64,000 bases of DNA from Gnetum montanum. Its lineage: Eukaryota > Streptophyta > Gnetopsida > Gnetales > Gnetaceae. The DNA lies in contig MNCI01008279.1 of the NCBI GenBank assembly GCA_015680685.1, positions 1,164,177-1,228,176 of the forward strand. The letters run 5' to 3'. Positions 1 to 10,669 of the stretch are shown in pieces. A program made the position numbers and the translations under genes. Within the stretch, counting starts at the first letter, position 1. Every line of letters begins with the position of its first letter. The notes beneath the pieces were generated by a model. That model searched no databases and was not told where the DNA came from. It was given only the letters and a program-made list of their open reading frames with translations.

Positions 1-875
1 AAGGGTTAAGAGTCTGTATCAATTGTGCAAGTGTTTCCTAATTTTTGAGAGATTAGAAAAAGTATATGGTCTATTTTGCACAAGCTTATATTGTCCATCA
101 CCTTCACTAACGATGTTGAAGGATAGTTCTCCCCATGGTACATCAATGAGTTCATTGTTGTTTACTTATGTTTGTTTGGTCCTATTATTTTTCTTGATTT
201 CATGGCCAATAGCAAGAATTTCTTATTGAAACTCCACTTCATACCCTTGCACTACATCAACATTGTTAATAGCCAAGGGAACTATGGTTTCACCATGGAT
301 AATGATTTCACCTCTTTTGTAAGGGAGGTGGATTTCTTGGTGAATAGGTTGAAACACAGCTCGTAATTGAGCCAACCAAGGTCTTCCCAGGATGAGGTTG
401 AATCCTAGTGTCTCTTCTACCACCAAGAAATTTTTCGTTGTGGGGAACTATTCACCTACCATAAAATCTAAAGAAATGGAACCTTTGATAGCAAACCACG
501 ATCCATTAAAGGATTTAAGGGCTACAGTCAAGGTATGTTGCATTTGTTCGATTAGGCCCAAGTGTTCAACGATGGTATAGGATATGACATTGGTTATTGC
601 CCCATCATTTACATGTACCCTATTTACTCTATATTGGCTAATGCTTATAGTTATAAAAAGAGGCACCTTGGTTAATTTGTCATTTTAGGGGTCTATCTTG
701 ATTTCATTATTGTGAAACACTAGTGATGTTAACTTCAATTCCTTTGGTGAAGAGGGTATCATGACTACATGGATGGACTCTTCATTAGCAAGGACATCCT
801 TGTTGATAGGAATGGATGTCAACATCTTTAACCAATGCCTCACAGTGAGTAGTAGAAGTCATAACCAGGTTGTAC
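1..875 (-). pseudogene. Protease and start of pol, Tat/Ogre-like gypsy remnant
   Basis: Read on the minus strand, 666-448 gives a retropepsin-like segment in which the active-site region reads VHVNDGAITNVIS, followed by LKSFNGSWFAIKGSISLDF. The next piece (426-223) has the flap-distal motif LILGRPWL typical of gypsy aspartic proteases and then a linker leading toward RT, which would lie left of the window. The usual D-S/T-G triad is altered to N-D-G-A. The two pieces are in different frames and separated by stops, so the gene is dead. It lies directly downstream of the gag remnant at 1560-3619 on the same strand. Family assignment is from motifs only. Confidence 0.72.
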
Positions 876-1559
876 AAGCTCAAAGTTGTGTTCTTTAATT
901 TGAGAAATTATTTAACCTATTCCATTGCATTAAGGAATTCTTTGTTATTGGTTATTAATTTGTTGTGTTTGCCTTCCTCCATACATCCCAAAATGTGAAC
1001 TTCATGTTTGGGTTATTGTTGTGACCTAGCCTTTTGATTCTCATCTTCACGTTTTGGTTCTTCTTGTGGTTTACTGGTTGAAGCAGCATGGGCTATAGAA
1101 GTCATGGAAATAAATGAAATGAGAGTGGGCTTTGGTGAACCCGCTTCCTTCCTTAGCTTAGTCTACTTATTGGCCTTGTTCTTGGCTTTCTGTCCAAGCT
1201 TCATCCATTGTTTGGTTGCAGATTTATTACTATCCCTAGTTGGTTGTGAGGAAGAAGACATTGCATGGGCCATCATAGGCGGTTGTTCTATTGTGGAGGT
1301 AGGTTGTGTTGTAGAGGGTTGGGGCACCCTAATCACAAAGGGTTATTTGGGGGATGTTAATGATGATACCCTTACAACAAAAAGGGACATTTTAGCAAAA
1401 GTTGAAGAGCCCCTTTCATTACGAGGAAGCATCCTAATCACAAATAGTTCCATCGCAAGCCTTTGATCATTATGAATGTCAAACACTGCTATGGTGTATG
1501 GGCTATCGATAGAATTTAGGAATTCCTTGTATATGTGCATTTACTAATTTTGAAGCCTA

Positions 1560-3619
1560 ACAGGGTTGCAAGTATCTAATACTAATTCATCCTTATCAAT
1601 CATTCTTTACAAGTCATCCTTGAGTACAAGACAAAAATTAGTATCGTGACCTGGCAACTAATGGTAATGGCAAAAAAATTCAAGCTTAAAGTATTTGGGT
1701 GGTCAATGGTCATCCTTGGTTACTCTAGCAAGGTATTTCACTATTTCACATAGCCTTTCATGCCTCTTGCAGGCATTCTTGTTTATTAGTTTGCATTGGA
1801 TCCTACTACTCTTCAATAGTAATAGTTGTGACAGGTTAAGGGGTAATTTGGTATAATTGAATCAATCATTCTATGCAAACTTAGGCCTAGAGGTAGTTGA
1901 TGCCATGGCCCCAGAGGTTGATCGTTGGTTGGTTTTTGTTCATATCAGGGGTCCTAGGTTGGTTATTCTTTGTCCCCTGGTTGGTTGGCTTAGTCTCCTT
2001 GGTCATAATTGCTATGGCCATATTGTTTTGCCTATCCTTTTTCTTGTCTTTGTGCGCATGTTAGTTTTTGTATGCCACATAAGCAGGATCATGGTTGGCT
2101 TCAACAGCATCCTCTATGTTCTTTGTTTAGGAAAAGGCTTGACTAAGAGTCCATGGGTCAAGATAATATAATTTCAATTTCATAAAATCATTAACCATCC
2201 CTTTGAAAATAGCTAAAAGGTGAGTTTCAACTATTGGCTTTGGTATCTCATTGAGCAGAGCATTCAATGGTTAGATGAACTTCTACACTAGTTCTAGGGG
2301 TTCTTGCTTGACCTTCATTAGTTGGTCAAGTATGGTATCAAGTTTCAAGTTATACTTAAAATAATTAATAAATTGTGAAATTAGTTTGTCCAGGGAGGAT
2401 AGGGATCCCCTTGGAAAGGCACAGTACCAATCTAAGGTTTTTCTTACCAAAGACATAAGGAAAGTCCACATAATTATATTTGGCCATGCTTACAATAGTA
2501 AGCACTCAAAGCAAAGGATGATTAGATGTGCATTCAAATCACTTTTTTTATTATACTTAGTGAACTATGTCACAAGGACATAAGGGATTCAGGGGAGAGT
2601 TAGTGGTAGGGCCATAGGGCTTATGAGGTCATCTTGATAGAAGTTCATAATCTTTATGGTTTGGGACATTGAGGCTTTAAGTCTTCTTAACTCTTTAGTT
2701 AGGTCCTAGATCATTTGGAAGGCCTGATCTAGGCCTTGGAATGCCCCTATCAGTTATGGAGTTTGGACAAAAGGTTGATGTGTACATTGTAAGGCTTGTG
2801 GCCTTACTATTAGTTGCAAGAAGGAAGGGAGACATTGTGTCATGATTGTAATTGGTGGGCCAAATAAGGAAAAATATGTTTATGTCAATATATGAGGCAT
2901 AAACAAGACAAAGGGAATATGTGATCCCTAAGTTTCATGGGGTCCCATGGTGTGATCCATCTAGGTGATAGGAGGGTTAGTGGTAGTAGCAACCACCGAT
3001 GATGGCTACATAGTTTGAGGCTATGTAGTGAATGGCATGGAAAAGTGGAAGGTTGTGGATTATGGAACTGAGTATGCTTGGTGCATGGCTATAATAGGAA
3101 TAGGATTAGCTATAGTATGGTAGAAGGGGGTAGAAGATGGTGGCACCATGCCCATGGAAAAGACAAAGGCATCAAGGAAATGTTTGGTGGCCTTTGGGGT
3201 TAATTGTTGGAACAATCCTCCAAAAAAAATTTTAAGATCAAATTCTACCCTAAACTCATCCTCCTCTTCTTGTTTCTCCTTCAATCTATGCTTGTCATCC
3301 TCCTCCTCCATCTTAATCAATTGAGCTAGAATGCCAACATAGATATTGTTAAGGGGTGTTTGATCATATTGGGAAGGGATATATTCCTTCCCACCCTAGT
3401 GTATGAGCTCAAAATCCCTTTTGGATTTTTCTTCCAGATATGAAATCAGCCTGCCAAATTTTACTTTGGCACAGAGTCAAGAATTTTTTCCCTAACCCTC
3501 AAACACTACCTAGACTCCATGATAGTAGGATCTTTGGGATCATACACCCTCATGGCTTATTGACTAGACCCACCGTCAGTGAATGTGAAACATAGTTTAG
3601 TCAATTGTTGGAAGGACAT
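1560..3619 (-). pseudogene. gag of a degenerate Tat/Ogre-like gypsy element
   Basis: A plausible start codon lies at 3619 (MSFQQLTKL). Segment 3320-3060 is an acidic/charged N-terminal part. Segment 2471-2283 is a clear retrotransposon gag core (TLDWYCAFPRGSLSSLDKL, then FINYFKYN and KQEPLEL). Near 1665-1600 there is a zinc-knuckle-like motif CHYH..PGHDTNFCLVLK, of the CxxH-GH-C kind found in Tat-lineage gag. Many in-frame stops and at least two frame changes break the protein. The protease remnant follows at 666-223. The order gag-zinc knuckle-protease on one strand is the main evidence. Confidence 0.75.
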
Positions 3620-3744
3620 GTTGTAAGAGGTGCTTTTTGGTGTTTTTACTATTTTTAGTAAAAATGTAGTAAGTAGGATAAACTACTATCATAGTAGACT
3701 AAAAATGGAAAGGTATTAGGAAATAGCTACTAAGCAGAAACAAT

Positions 3745-3850
3745 GGTCATAATAGGAATGGAGTTTAATGGAATAGCATTGAATGGAATGGGGTTCAATG
3801 GAATGATGTTGAATAGAATGGGGTTCAATGGAATGTTGTTGAAAAGAATT
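3745..3850. repeat. Tandem repeat, about 30-bp unit
   Basis: About 3.5 diverged copies of a unit built on GGTTCAATGGAATG alternating with ATTGAATGGAAT-like text. Seen directly; no function inferred. Confidence 0.7.
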
Positions 3851-3874
3851 GATTTAAATGGTAGTTTTCCCACT

Positions 3875-4140
3875 ACTATCAACGTATTTAGCCTATTATT
3901 ATCAGCATAGTCAACCTACTACTATCAGTGTAGTCAACCTACTACTATTAGCATAGTCTGCCAACTATAGTTAGCATAGTCCAATAACTACTATTAGCAT
4001 AGTTAGTGATCTACTACCAATGTAGTCTACTAACTATTGTTAGTGTAGTCCACTAACTACTATCATTATAGTCAGTGAAATACTACCAACATAGTTAGCT
4101 AACTACTATGAGCATAGTTTCCAACTACTATCAGCACTTG
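3875..4140. repeat. ACTACTATCAGCATAGTC array
   Basis: Around ten diverged copies of a roughly 25-35 bp unit with core ACTACTAT.AGCATAGT. The core contains the near-palindrome ACTAT...ATAGT, so single strands could fold into many alternative hairpins. Isolated copies recur at 5310-5385, inside the same candidate LTR. Confidence 0.7.
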
Positions 4141-4449
4141 ATATGAAAATGGGCTTTAATAGAATAGGTGTTGCAATAGATGGGAAAATGACAACAATGG
4201 GCTTTTTGGACAATAAATTAGGTGGAGACCCTCCTTCTAGCTCCATCAAACTATTTCAACTAGAAAAATTCATTGTTGGAAAATCAAAAGATCCAGTGCA
4301 ACAACCTTAACCCCAAATCAGAAGGACCTCCATGAAAATAGGATCTAGGGTACCCTTGACAATCTTCTTAATGACCTAGGAACTTATAGAATTTAAAATA
4401 GAAATGGTTTTGGAATCATCAATGTAAATGGAAACATAGAAAAAAATGG

Positions 4450-4550
4450 CCAAATGAAAATAACCTACTAAAAATGTAAATAGAAATGGGCTACTAAAAA
4501 CATAAATAGAAATGACCTACTGAAAATTGAAATGGAAAATGAAATTATAG
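4450..4550. repeat. Short A-rich tandem repeat
   Basis: Three adjacent diverged copies of a 27-35 bp unit containing CCTACTAAAAATGTAAAT. Seen directly. Confidence 0.5.
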
Positions 4551-5309
4551 TTATAGAAATAACTTAGAAATGGAAATGGAAACCAAAATTTTCATAAAAT
4601 AAACTAAAAAAATTATAAAAGAATATAAAAGAGATTGATTTGACAGTGTGCAAGTTTATGCCAAGGGCATAAGGAGTTTCTTGTAGAAGATTGAAGTCCA
4701 TTGGAGAAGGCTGCCTCCATGATCTGGTTCCTTCCTAGTTTTGGCCTACTACAACTTTCCATCATTTTCCACCCAATCTACTATGTAAAAATGGGATTAG
4801 CATTGCACATTTGGGGCAATAGAAACTATGTGGGAGTCTCTATGCCTAGTGTAGTCCTAGTTTCTACAACCAAATAGCACTACTAGGTAAGGATGTAATG
4901 ACTACAATGGATCATGGTGGTTTCCAATGGAGATGGAACTAGTATAGGATCTACACTTTCAGCGGTAATGATAATTATGTCAAGGTGTTTAAACCTAGTG
5001 TAGTGCTAGTTTCTACCACTGAAAATGTAGGTGGGTTGTAGATGGGTTTGATGGGTATTGGAAATGGCTATGAAAATGGAAAATTGTATTGTTGCAAAAT
5101 GGTTTTGAAATGCCAAAGTGCCAAAGTGCTAAGAGTTCAAAATTGCTATATGGTGTGCAAAAATGCCAAAATTTGGAACTATTATATAGGATGCAAAAAT
5201 GCCAAAAATCAAAACCTAGAAATAATGTCAACTTTGGGTTTTTATAGGTTAAGGCTTTCCATTTTTGGGTCTAATGTTGATTGCTAATAGATCGGCATTG
5301 ATTGTGGGT

Positions 5310-5385
5310 TGTAATAGCTACTACTACTAGCATAGTTAGCCAACTACTACTAGCATAGCAAGCCAACTACTGTCCATCATAGTTG
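5310..5385. repeat. Second patch of the ACTACTA-AGCATAG repeat
   Basis: Two to three copies of ACTACTACTAGCATAG, matching the array at 3875-4140. The recurrence supports both patches belonging to one repeat-bearing unit. Confidence 0.6.
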
Positions 5386-6139
5386 GTATTTGTGGTAAGT
5401 CTAGAATAGACTACACCCACAAAACCCATATATTTACTATAAATAGTAAATAGGCTTTTGTGACTATGATAAAGGCTTTAGAAATGGGAATTGGAAAAGT
5501 GTTGGGAAATTGAAAGATGGATAGAAACTTCAAAAATGATGGAACCCATTGGAAAGTGCCATTCCCAGTGAAGACTGTAGTCTATCCATTATCAACTTGG
5601 GATGCATACACTATCTACTATTAGAGAAATGGTCATCCCAACAATTCCAATGTTGCACTTCCACCTGGTCTTGGTGATAACTATGTTGACTACTATAGCT
5701 ACTATGGCTACTATAGCTATTGAGCCTACTAAAACTACTGCACCTATTGAAAATGGCTCCAACGTAGTTGGGGCTATGCCCCTACAAAAAGTCATGAAAA
5801 TGCCATTTTTAGCCATTCCAAAGGAGTTTTCAGCTTTCCCAAGCCCAAACATGGACATGGGATACCTATTTCTAGTTGAGAAAAGAGGAAATAATAACTT
5901 TTGAAGCATTTTAGAGCCCCAAAAAGTTGAAATATGCAAGATTGAACCTTTTGTACTACATATCTTACATTTATAATTGAACATTGCCTCAAGCTAAAAA
6001 GTGGGATCTGCAACATGAATTTTGTGTTGTTAAAACTAACTCATATGTAGAGAGGCTGTACAAGATGAAAAATATGTGGTAGCAATGATTACAAGCAAGA
6101 CATGTATAAGGAGAAAACAATTATTGGAAAGTGTTCAAA

Positions 6140-6346
6140 ATTTTGGAAGAACCTATGCCCAAATCAATTGATTTAAAGACATTAGCTAGGTCGCTAGAGT
6201 ATGTTTTTCTTGAGAATGAAAAATTGGTAATCATCAATGTACAATTGATAGAAGAAAAAAAAAGGAAGCTACTAGAATTTATGAAGAAATGATTAATAGC
6301 CTTTATTTGATCATATGATAAGATAACAAGGATAGATCCACAAATA
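6140..6346 (+). pseudogene. Athila-type pol fragment before RT
   Basis: The plus strand reads PMPKSIDLKTLARSLEYVFL, then a KLLEFMKK segment and RIDPQIC. This is the linker found just before RT in Athila-type gypsy elements, and the same segment occurs in element E4 at 63021-62827 (LEYVFL there is MEYTFL; RIDPQIC is GIDPWIC). Stops interrupt it. The RT that should follow at once resumes only about 1.15 kb later at 7500, so the copy has been split or rearranged. Confidence 0.65.
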
Positions 6347-7499
6347 TGTTAGTACTAGTGCACAATGCTACTTTATCTCCAACATGAAGTTAATAATTCA
6401 AAGAAAAAATTTACTTAATTCACCTTCATTACCAAATTTAAAGGTATTTTTAAAATGTTTACTTATTAATTGGTGGACATTTTTCTTTTTTCCTAATTCA
6501 ACCTTATTTGCTTTAGTTTCCCAATTTTTTTACTATGGGGAATGACTTCTCAAATTTCCTAGTATCATCCCACACATTCTCTTTAAATTCTAAGGTCATA
6601 CATTAATGTAATGATCAATTTTATCAATAATAAAGATTGATTATGAATTTTTCCAAGATCTTCTTATTCATTCAGCTATTCATACTCTTCAAAGCTTCTA
6701 GTTCAACTATTCTTTTTATTAATTATTTATTTCTTATCAAAAATCATTTATCATTATTACCAAATAATTTTTTTAGCATCAAGTTATCAATTTAAGTCAT
6801 CAATACTGACATCAATTATCATCATTATCAACAATCCCATTAAATCTTAACTTAGAATAAGATTTATATTGTATCATTGAAAAATTTCATAATATTGAAG
6901 ACCAAAAGTCATCAATATTATCTTCTTCAATTATCTCTGAAAATTCAATGCATCTATTCAAGTGATTATATCTACATTATTTACATGCCTAGGCAACATT
7001 AACAATCCAATTTATTTTTAAATTTGAGTTAAAAATATATAGAAATCTAAATTTTTTATTATACCACAATCCAAAAAAAATTTTGGTATCATTAGATAAT
7101 AGAACACAACTCACATGGCCAATTGCTTCAAATATCACTATCAATCACGACTCCTAATTTTTAACTATAACTCATGGTCATCAACCACATCCTATGGTAT
7201 CTTTTCAAGACTTGTGATCATTTAATAAAATAAGATAAATATAAATTCCTCATAGATTAATTGTGATAAGCCACCATAACTATTAAACATATTTGTTTCT
7301 CATAAATCACAACATGTGGTTCTCTCAAGGTCAATAAACCATTACTCATTTTGTAATATCATGATTCACAGTAAACTAAAAAATTTATTTTTAATTAAAA
7401 ACTTTAGAATTTTAATTTTCTATAGAATGTTAGACTTAGCAATTATTTATAGCATATGCTAGTACAAACTTTACATAGATTCAACCATTAAGCCAAAAT
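6347..7499. other. AT-rich segment splitting a pol fragment
   Basis: No coding signal is seen. It separates two pieces of one plus-strand pol (6140-6346 and 7500-7880) and so may be an insertion. I found no clean terminal repeats or target duplication at its edges. Confidence 0.35.
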
Positions 7500-7880
7500 G
7501 CTAACCCTAATATAGGTTAAATCTAAAGCTAAAACATATGGTGAAACATGAGATTGAAAAGCTTTTGAAGGCAAGATTCATCTATCCTATTTTAGATAGT
7601 GGGTGGGTGATCCACTTGTGCTTATACCAAGGAAAGGGGATAAATGGAAAATCTACATCAATTTTAGGTTCTTGAACATGAAAACCTTCAAGGATCATTT
7701 TTGTTTAGCATTTGTTAATTAGATGTTTGACATCATAGCAAAACACAAATATTAGAGCTTCCTAAATGGTTATTATGAATATAACCAAATCAAAATTATA
7801 CCTAAGAACTAAGCCAAGACAACTTTTACAAGTTCATTAGGTATTGCTACCTACAAAAGGATGTTATTTGGCTTGTGAAA
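7500..7880 (+). pseudogene. Reverse transcriptase fragment, Athila-type gypsy
   Basis: Translation of the plus strand gives HEIEKLLKARFIYPILDSGW, then a KGDKWKIYINFRFLNM block, KTFKDHF, and SFLNGYYEYNQIKI, ending TTFTSSLGIATYKRMLFGL. These match RT motifs in order (PISDS.WVSP, R.CIDYR.LN, KDHFPLP, FLDGYSGYNQI, FGLCN). The catalytic F.DD box and everything after it are missing. Stops are present. It is the continuation of the fragment at 6140-6346. The corresponding block in E4 (62664-62365) is better preserved. Confidence 0.8.
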
Positions 7881-9529
7881 AATAATAACCAAATACAAAT
7901 TCTAAAATAAAAAAGAAAGCAAAATTAGAATAGCACTAAAGATAGGTAAGTACAAAGTTCAAACTACCAACCAAAGGACACACAATTTACAAAGTACATA
8001 ACATTGGATAAATATTACAACCTTATAAATTACATCAAATTGCTAATATAAATAATAGTCAAATATCTAAATTCTAATATAATCTTCTACTTTCCAACTA
8101 CTTCTCATAGCCAACACTTATAACATTTAAGAGGTAAAAACAAAGGGGAAAGTTAGTTAATTTAAGGACTAAGTAGAAAAAATAAATCATAAGTACTTTC
8201 TTAAGGATTTTAAAATTAAGCATTAGGTATTTGAACAACCATGCATAGGGGTTTATGCATCCAAAACATTAATATCAAAATATCCAAATCATACAACATC
8301 AAATAATAAACCAAATTAAGAATAAATAATATCGAATAATTAAATGTACAAATCAAATTTCACCACCACATAAATCCTAATTTGTGAAAGGTAGCACTCA
8401 TTTTCAATTTTAATATATTCTTTTTAGGATGTATACTTATTATGCATATAATATTATATCCAATTTTAAAATCAAAATAAAACTATGCTATTAATTATAG
8501 TCTCTTATCACTGATACTAAGGTCAGCAAAAATACTATCTTGATTTCTATTATCACTAGGGTGAGAAGTGCTACTTCTACTCTACACCTTCATGTAGCAT
8601 TTTTTAAAAGTCAACATAACATAAACTTTAGTATTGCATATAGAAAAGGGTTATAGTACATCTAAGGGTTTCTTTAAAATCAACTAGTCAACTCCCTTCA
8701 TGCTAGCTCCACTAACTAATTCAATTACTCATTGTAACATTCTTTATGTGTAAGTAAATAAAAAAAAATATTAGCAAACATTAATTTAAGTCCAATCCTA
8801 GGTGGTGGGGAAAGTTAACCAATCATGCAACCAAATCTACTAACTAGTAAGTCATAATTCTCATATGTTATTTTACCAAAAATGATCTATCTACTAAAAT
8901 AGAGATCTAAGTTAATTTATGATATTAAGTTCCAAGTATCATAATTAACTATCCAAAACATTGGGGGACACATAGTCTTATATTTCAACAATTAAACTAA
9001 GCTCTAAGGTTTCTAATTGGATTTCTAGAGCTTGAAAACATTAAATAGTTGTCTTTCATCTTCTTTCATTAAATTGATAATGAAACCTACATTGCTAGGC
9101 ATTCTAACATAATGTGTAAGCTTCTGTACATTAAAAAATTATCGTAAAAATTTCATTTCTATCTTATGATTCCTTAAATGACATTAGAAGTAATTCATTA
9201 CCTTCATTGTTATCAATGATGGGGTTGTAATGAATGTCTCAACCTACATTGACGTTGTGAGGTATCAAATCAAGGAAAAAAGGGTAGAAATATATATACA
9301 AAAATTTTATATTCCAAGTCAAAATGGTAGAAATATATATACAAAAATTTTAAATTTGATAAGTGCATATGCTAAAGGCATTACATCCTATAGTTACCAT
9401 CAAAGTAGAGATGAATGCTAACCAATTATTCCAAAAATTTAAAAGATAAGCATTGTAATAGATTTTATATACTTGACTACAAGAATTATTTATAGAAATC
9501 CTTGCATGGATAATACCTAAGAATCTACT
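7881..9529. other. AT-rich DNA without recognisable genes
   Basis: No domain, RNA gene or LTR end is recognised. It forms one pre-insertion locus with 16882 onward, because element E1 sits between them with a 5-bp target duplication. Confidence 0.5.
9283..9355. repeat. 43-bp direct duplication
   Basis: The string GGTAGAAATATATATACAAA occurs at 9283 and again at 9326, with matching sequence after it, giving nearly two copies of a 43-bp unit. Seen directly. Confidence 0.75.
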
Positions 9530-10529
9530 TGATGAGATGCGATATCGCATGCACTGCGATATCGCGTACGCAATATCACGGCCATCGTAATATCGCATCC
9601 CATGCAATATCACGTACGCGATATCTCGTCGTCCCCTGCGATATTGCGTACGTGATATCGCGGTCCGTCACCAAATCTATAAATAAGAGGTGGCACTCCC
9701 CTCATTTCCCATCCTAGGCTAGAAGTAGCGAAGCCCTGGCAGTTTAGTCACTCCAGAGATAGAATATTTCCCATGTGCCCGCAGTAGGAGTCCCCAAGTG
9801 AACGGTTCTTTATTCGAGCAGGTTTGTACCTGAACACAAGTTATGTATGGCAATAAAGACAAGCTTTGTGGATAAACCTTGCAATACATGGATAGGTTTT
9901 ATTACATGTTATTTCCTACCTGTTGTTAACGTGGCATGAGTACGACTTGGTTACGAGCATTGATGAATGTGTATAGCTAACCAAGGAATTGGCTACTCAT
10001 CGCAATTAGATTCTCTCACCCTTGTCTCCTAGAACATGGGATGAGTACGACTTAATTATGAGAATCTATGGATGTGTATGGCTAGTCAAGGAATCGACTT
10101 CTCATCACACTTAGGCTAGTTAGGTACCTCAATACGACCACTTCGAGCATGTGCGTTACGTGTGGTGATCCCAGTAACAATTAGCGTTTAGTAGCCACAG
10201 TTGCATAGTTCAGGGTGTGTATGGTAAGTGGGAACGGATGCTGACACTAGTTAATTTAGACTTAGGACATTAGTTAGAGTTAGTTAGTTTCTCAACCCTT
10301 TGCTCTTAGCGTAGAATACATAAAACCAAAAAAGACCAAAAAAATGATATACCTTGGACTTACTTAACCATACACCATGACAACAACAAGTAAGTCTGGG
10401 AAGACAATGAATGATTAACCCCAAGTGTCCCATGGGGAATTTAGGCATTTTTTCTACGGAGTTTGACTAGATCGCACGTGCGACGCTCATTTCGTATGGT
10501 TGAGTGTAGGGGTACCTCGCCACTCATCA
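9530..10529 (+). repeat. 5' LTR of E1
   Basis: Contains a GATATC palindrome array (9538-9665), TATAAATA at 9678-9685 and a possible poly(A) signal AATAAA at 9852-9857. Terminal inverted repeat is TGATGAG/CTCATCA. The U3 differs from the 3' copy mainly by C/T and G/A changes, concentrated in the CpG-rich palindrome array. Confidence 0.95.
9538..9685 (+). promoter_or_regulatory. GATATC palindrome array plus TATA box (E1 U3)
   Basis: About eight imperfect copies of a 14-20 bp unit centred on the palindrome GATATC, often extended to GCGATATCGC and joined by GTACG/CATGC. It ends 13 bp before TATAAATA (9678-9685). The same array-then-TATA order recurs in the 3' LTR of E1 and in the LTRs of E2 and E4. 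I infer a core promoter with an upstream factor-binding array. Confidence 0.7.
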
Positions 10530-10530
10530 T

Positions 10531-10548
10531 TGGCATCGTTGCCAGGGA
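10531..10548 (+). other. Primer-binding site of E1 (tRNA-Asp-like)
   Basis: TGGCATCGTTGCCAGGGA begins one base after the LTR. It resembles the complement of the 3' end of plant tRNA-Asp, the primer known for Athila-type elements, with a few mismatches, mostly transitions. The tRNA comparison is from memory. Confidence 0.75.
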
Positions 10549-10669
10549 CTAAGTGTTTGTGCACCGAATAGAACATAAGGGATATCACTCACATCATTGT
10601 GAGCCTTAATGAACCTTCAGGTTAATCAAGATAAAAATTATATAACGGTAAACCAGCACACCAATCAAA

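Larger units (their letters stand above)
3620..6030 (-). repeat. Repeat-rich block, possible 5' LTR of the left gypsy remnant
   Basis: No coding sequence is recognisable here; the 80-130 codon open frames at 5042-6016 overlap on both strands and look like chance. The block begins immediately upstream of the gag start at 3619 (minus strand) and ends about where a different, plus-strand pol fragment begins. It holds several short tandem arrays. Position suggests a 5' LTR of the minus-strand element, but I could not find a convincing PBS, terminal TG/CA pair or second copy, so this is inference. Confidence 0.3.

Noticed and set aside
1104-1466. 120-codon plus-strand open frame
   Set aside because: It is antisense to the gag-protease linker of the left gypsy remnant, whose minus-strand reading has recognisable motifs on both sides.
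5592-6016. Overlapping open frames of 74-130 codons on both strands
   Set aside because: Low-complexity repeat-derived text on both strands, no domain and no relation to flanking pol fragments.
9538-9665. GATATC array as a CRISPR-like array
   Set aside because: Units are short, imperfect palindromes with 6-14 bp linkers, lie in an LTR U3 and occur in a plant genome.
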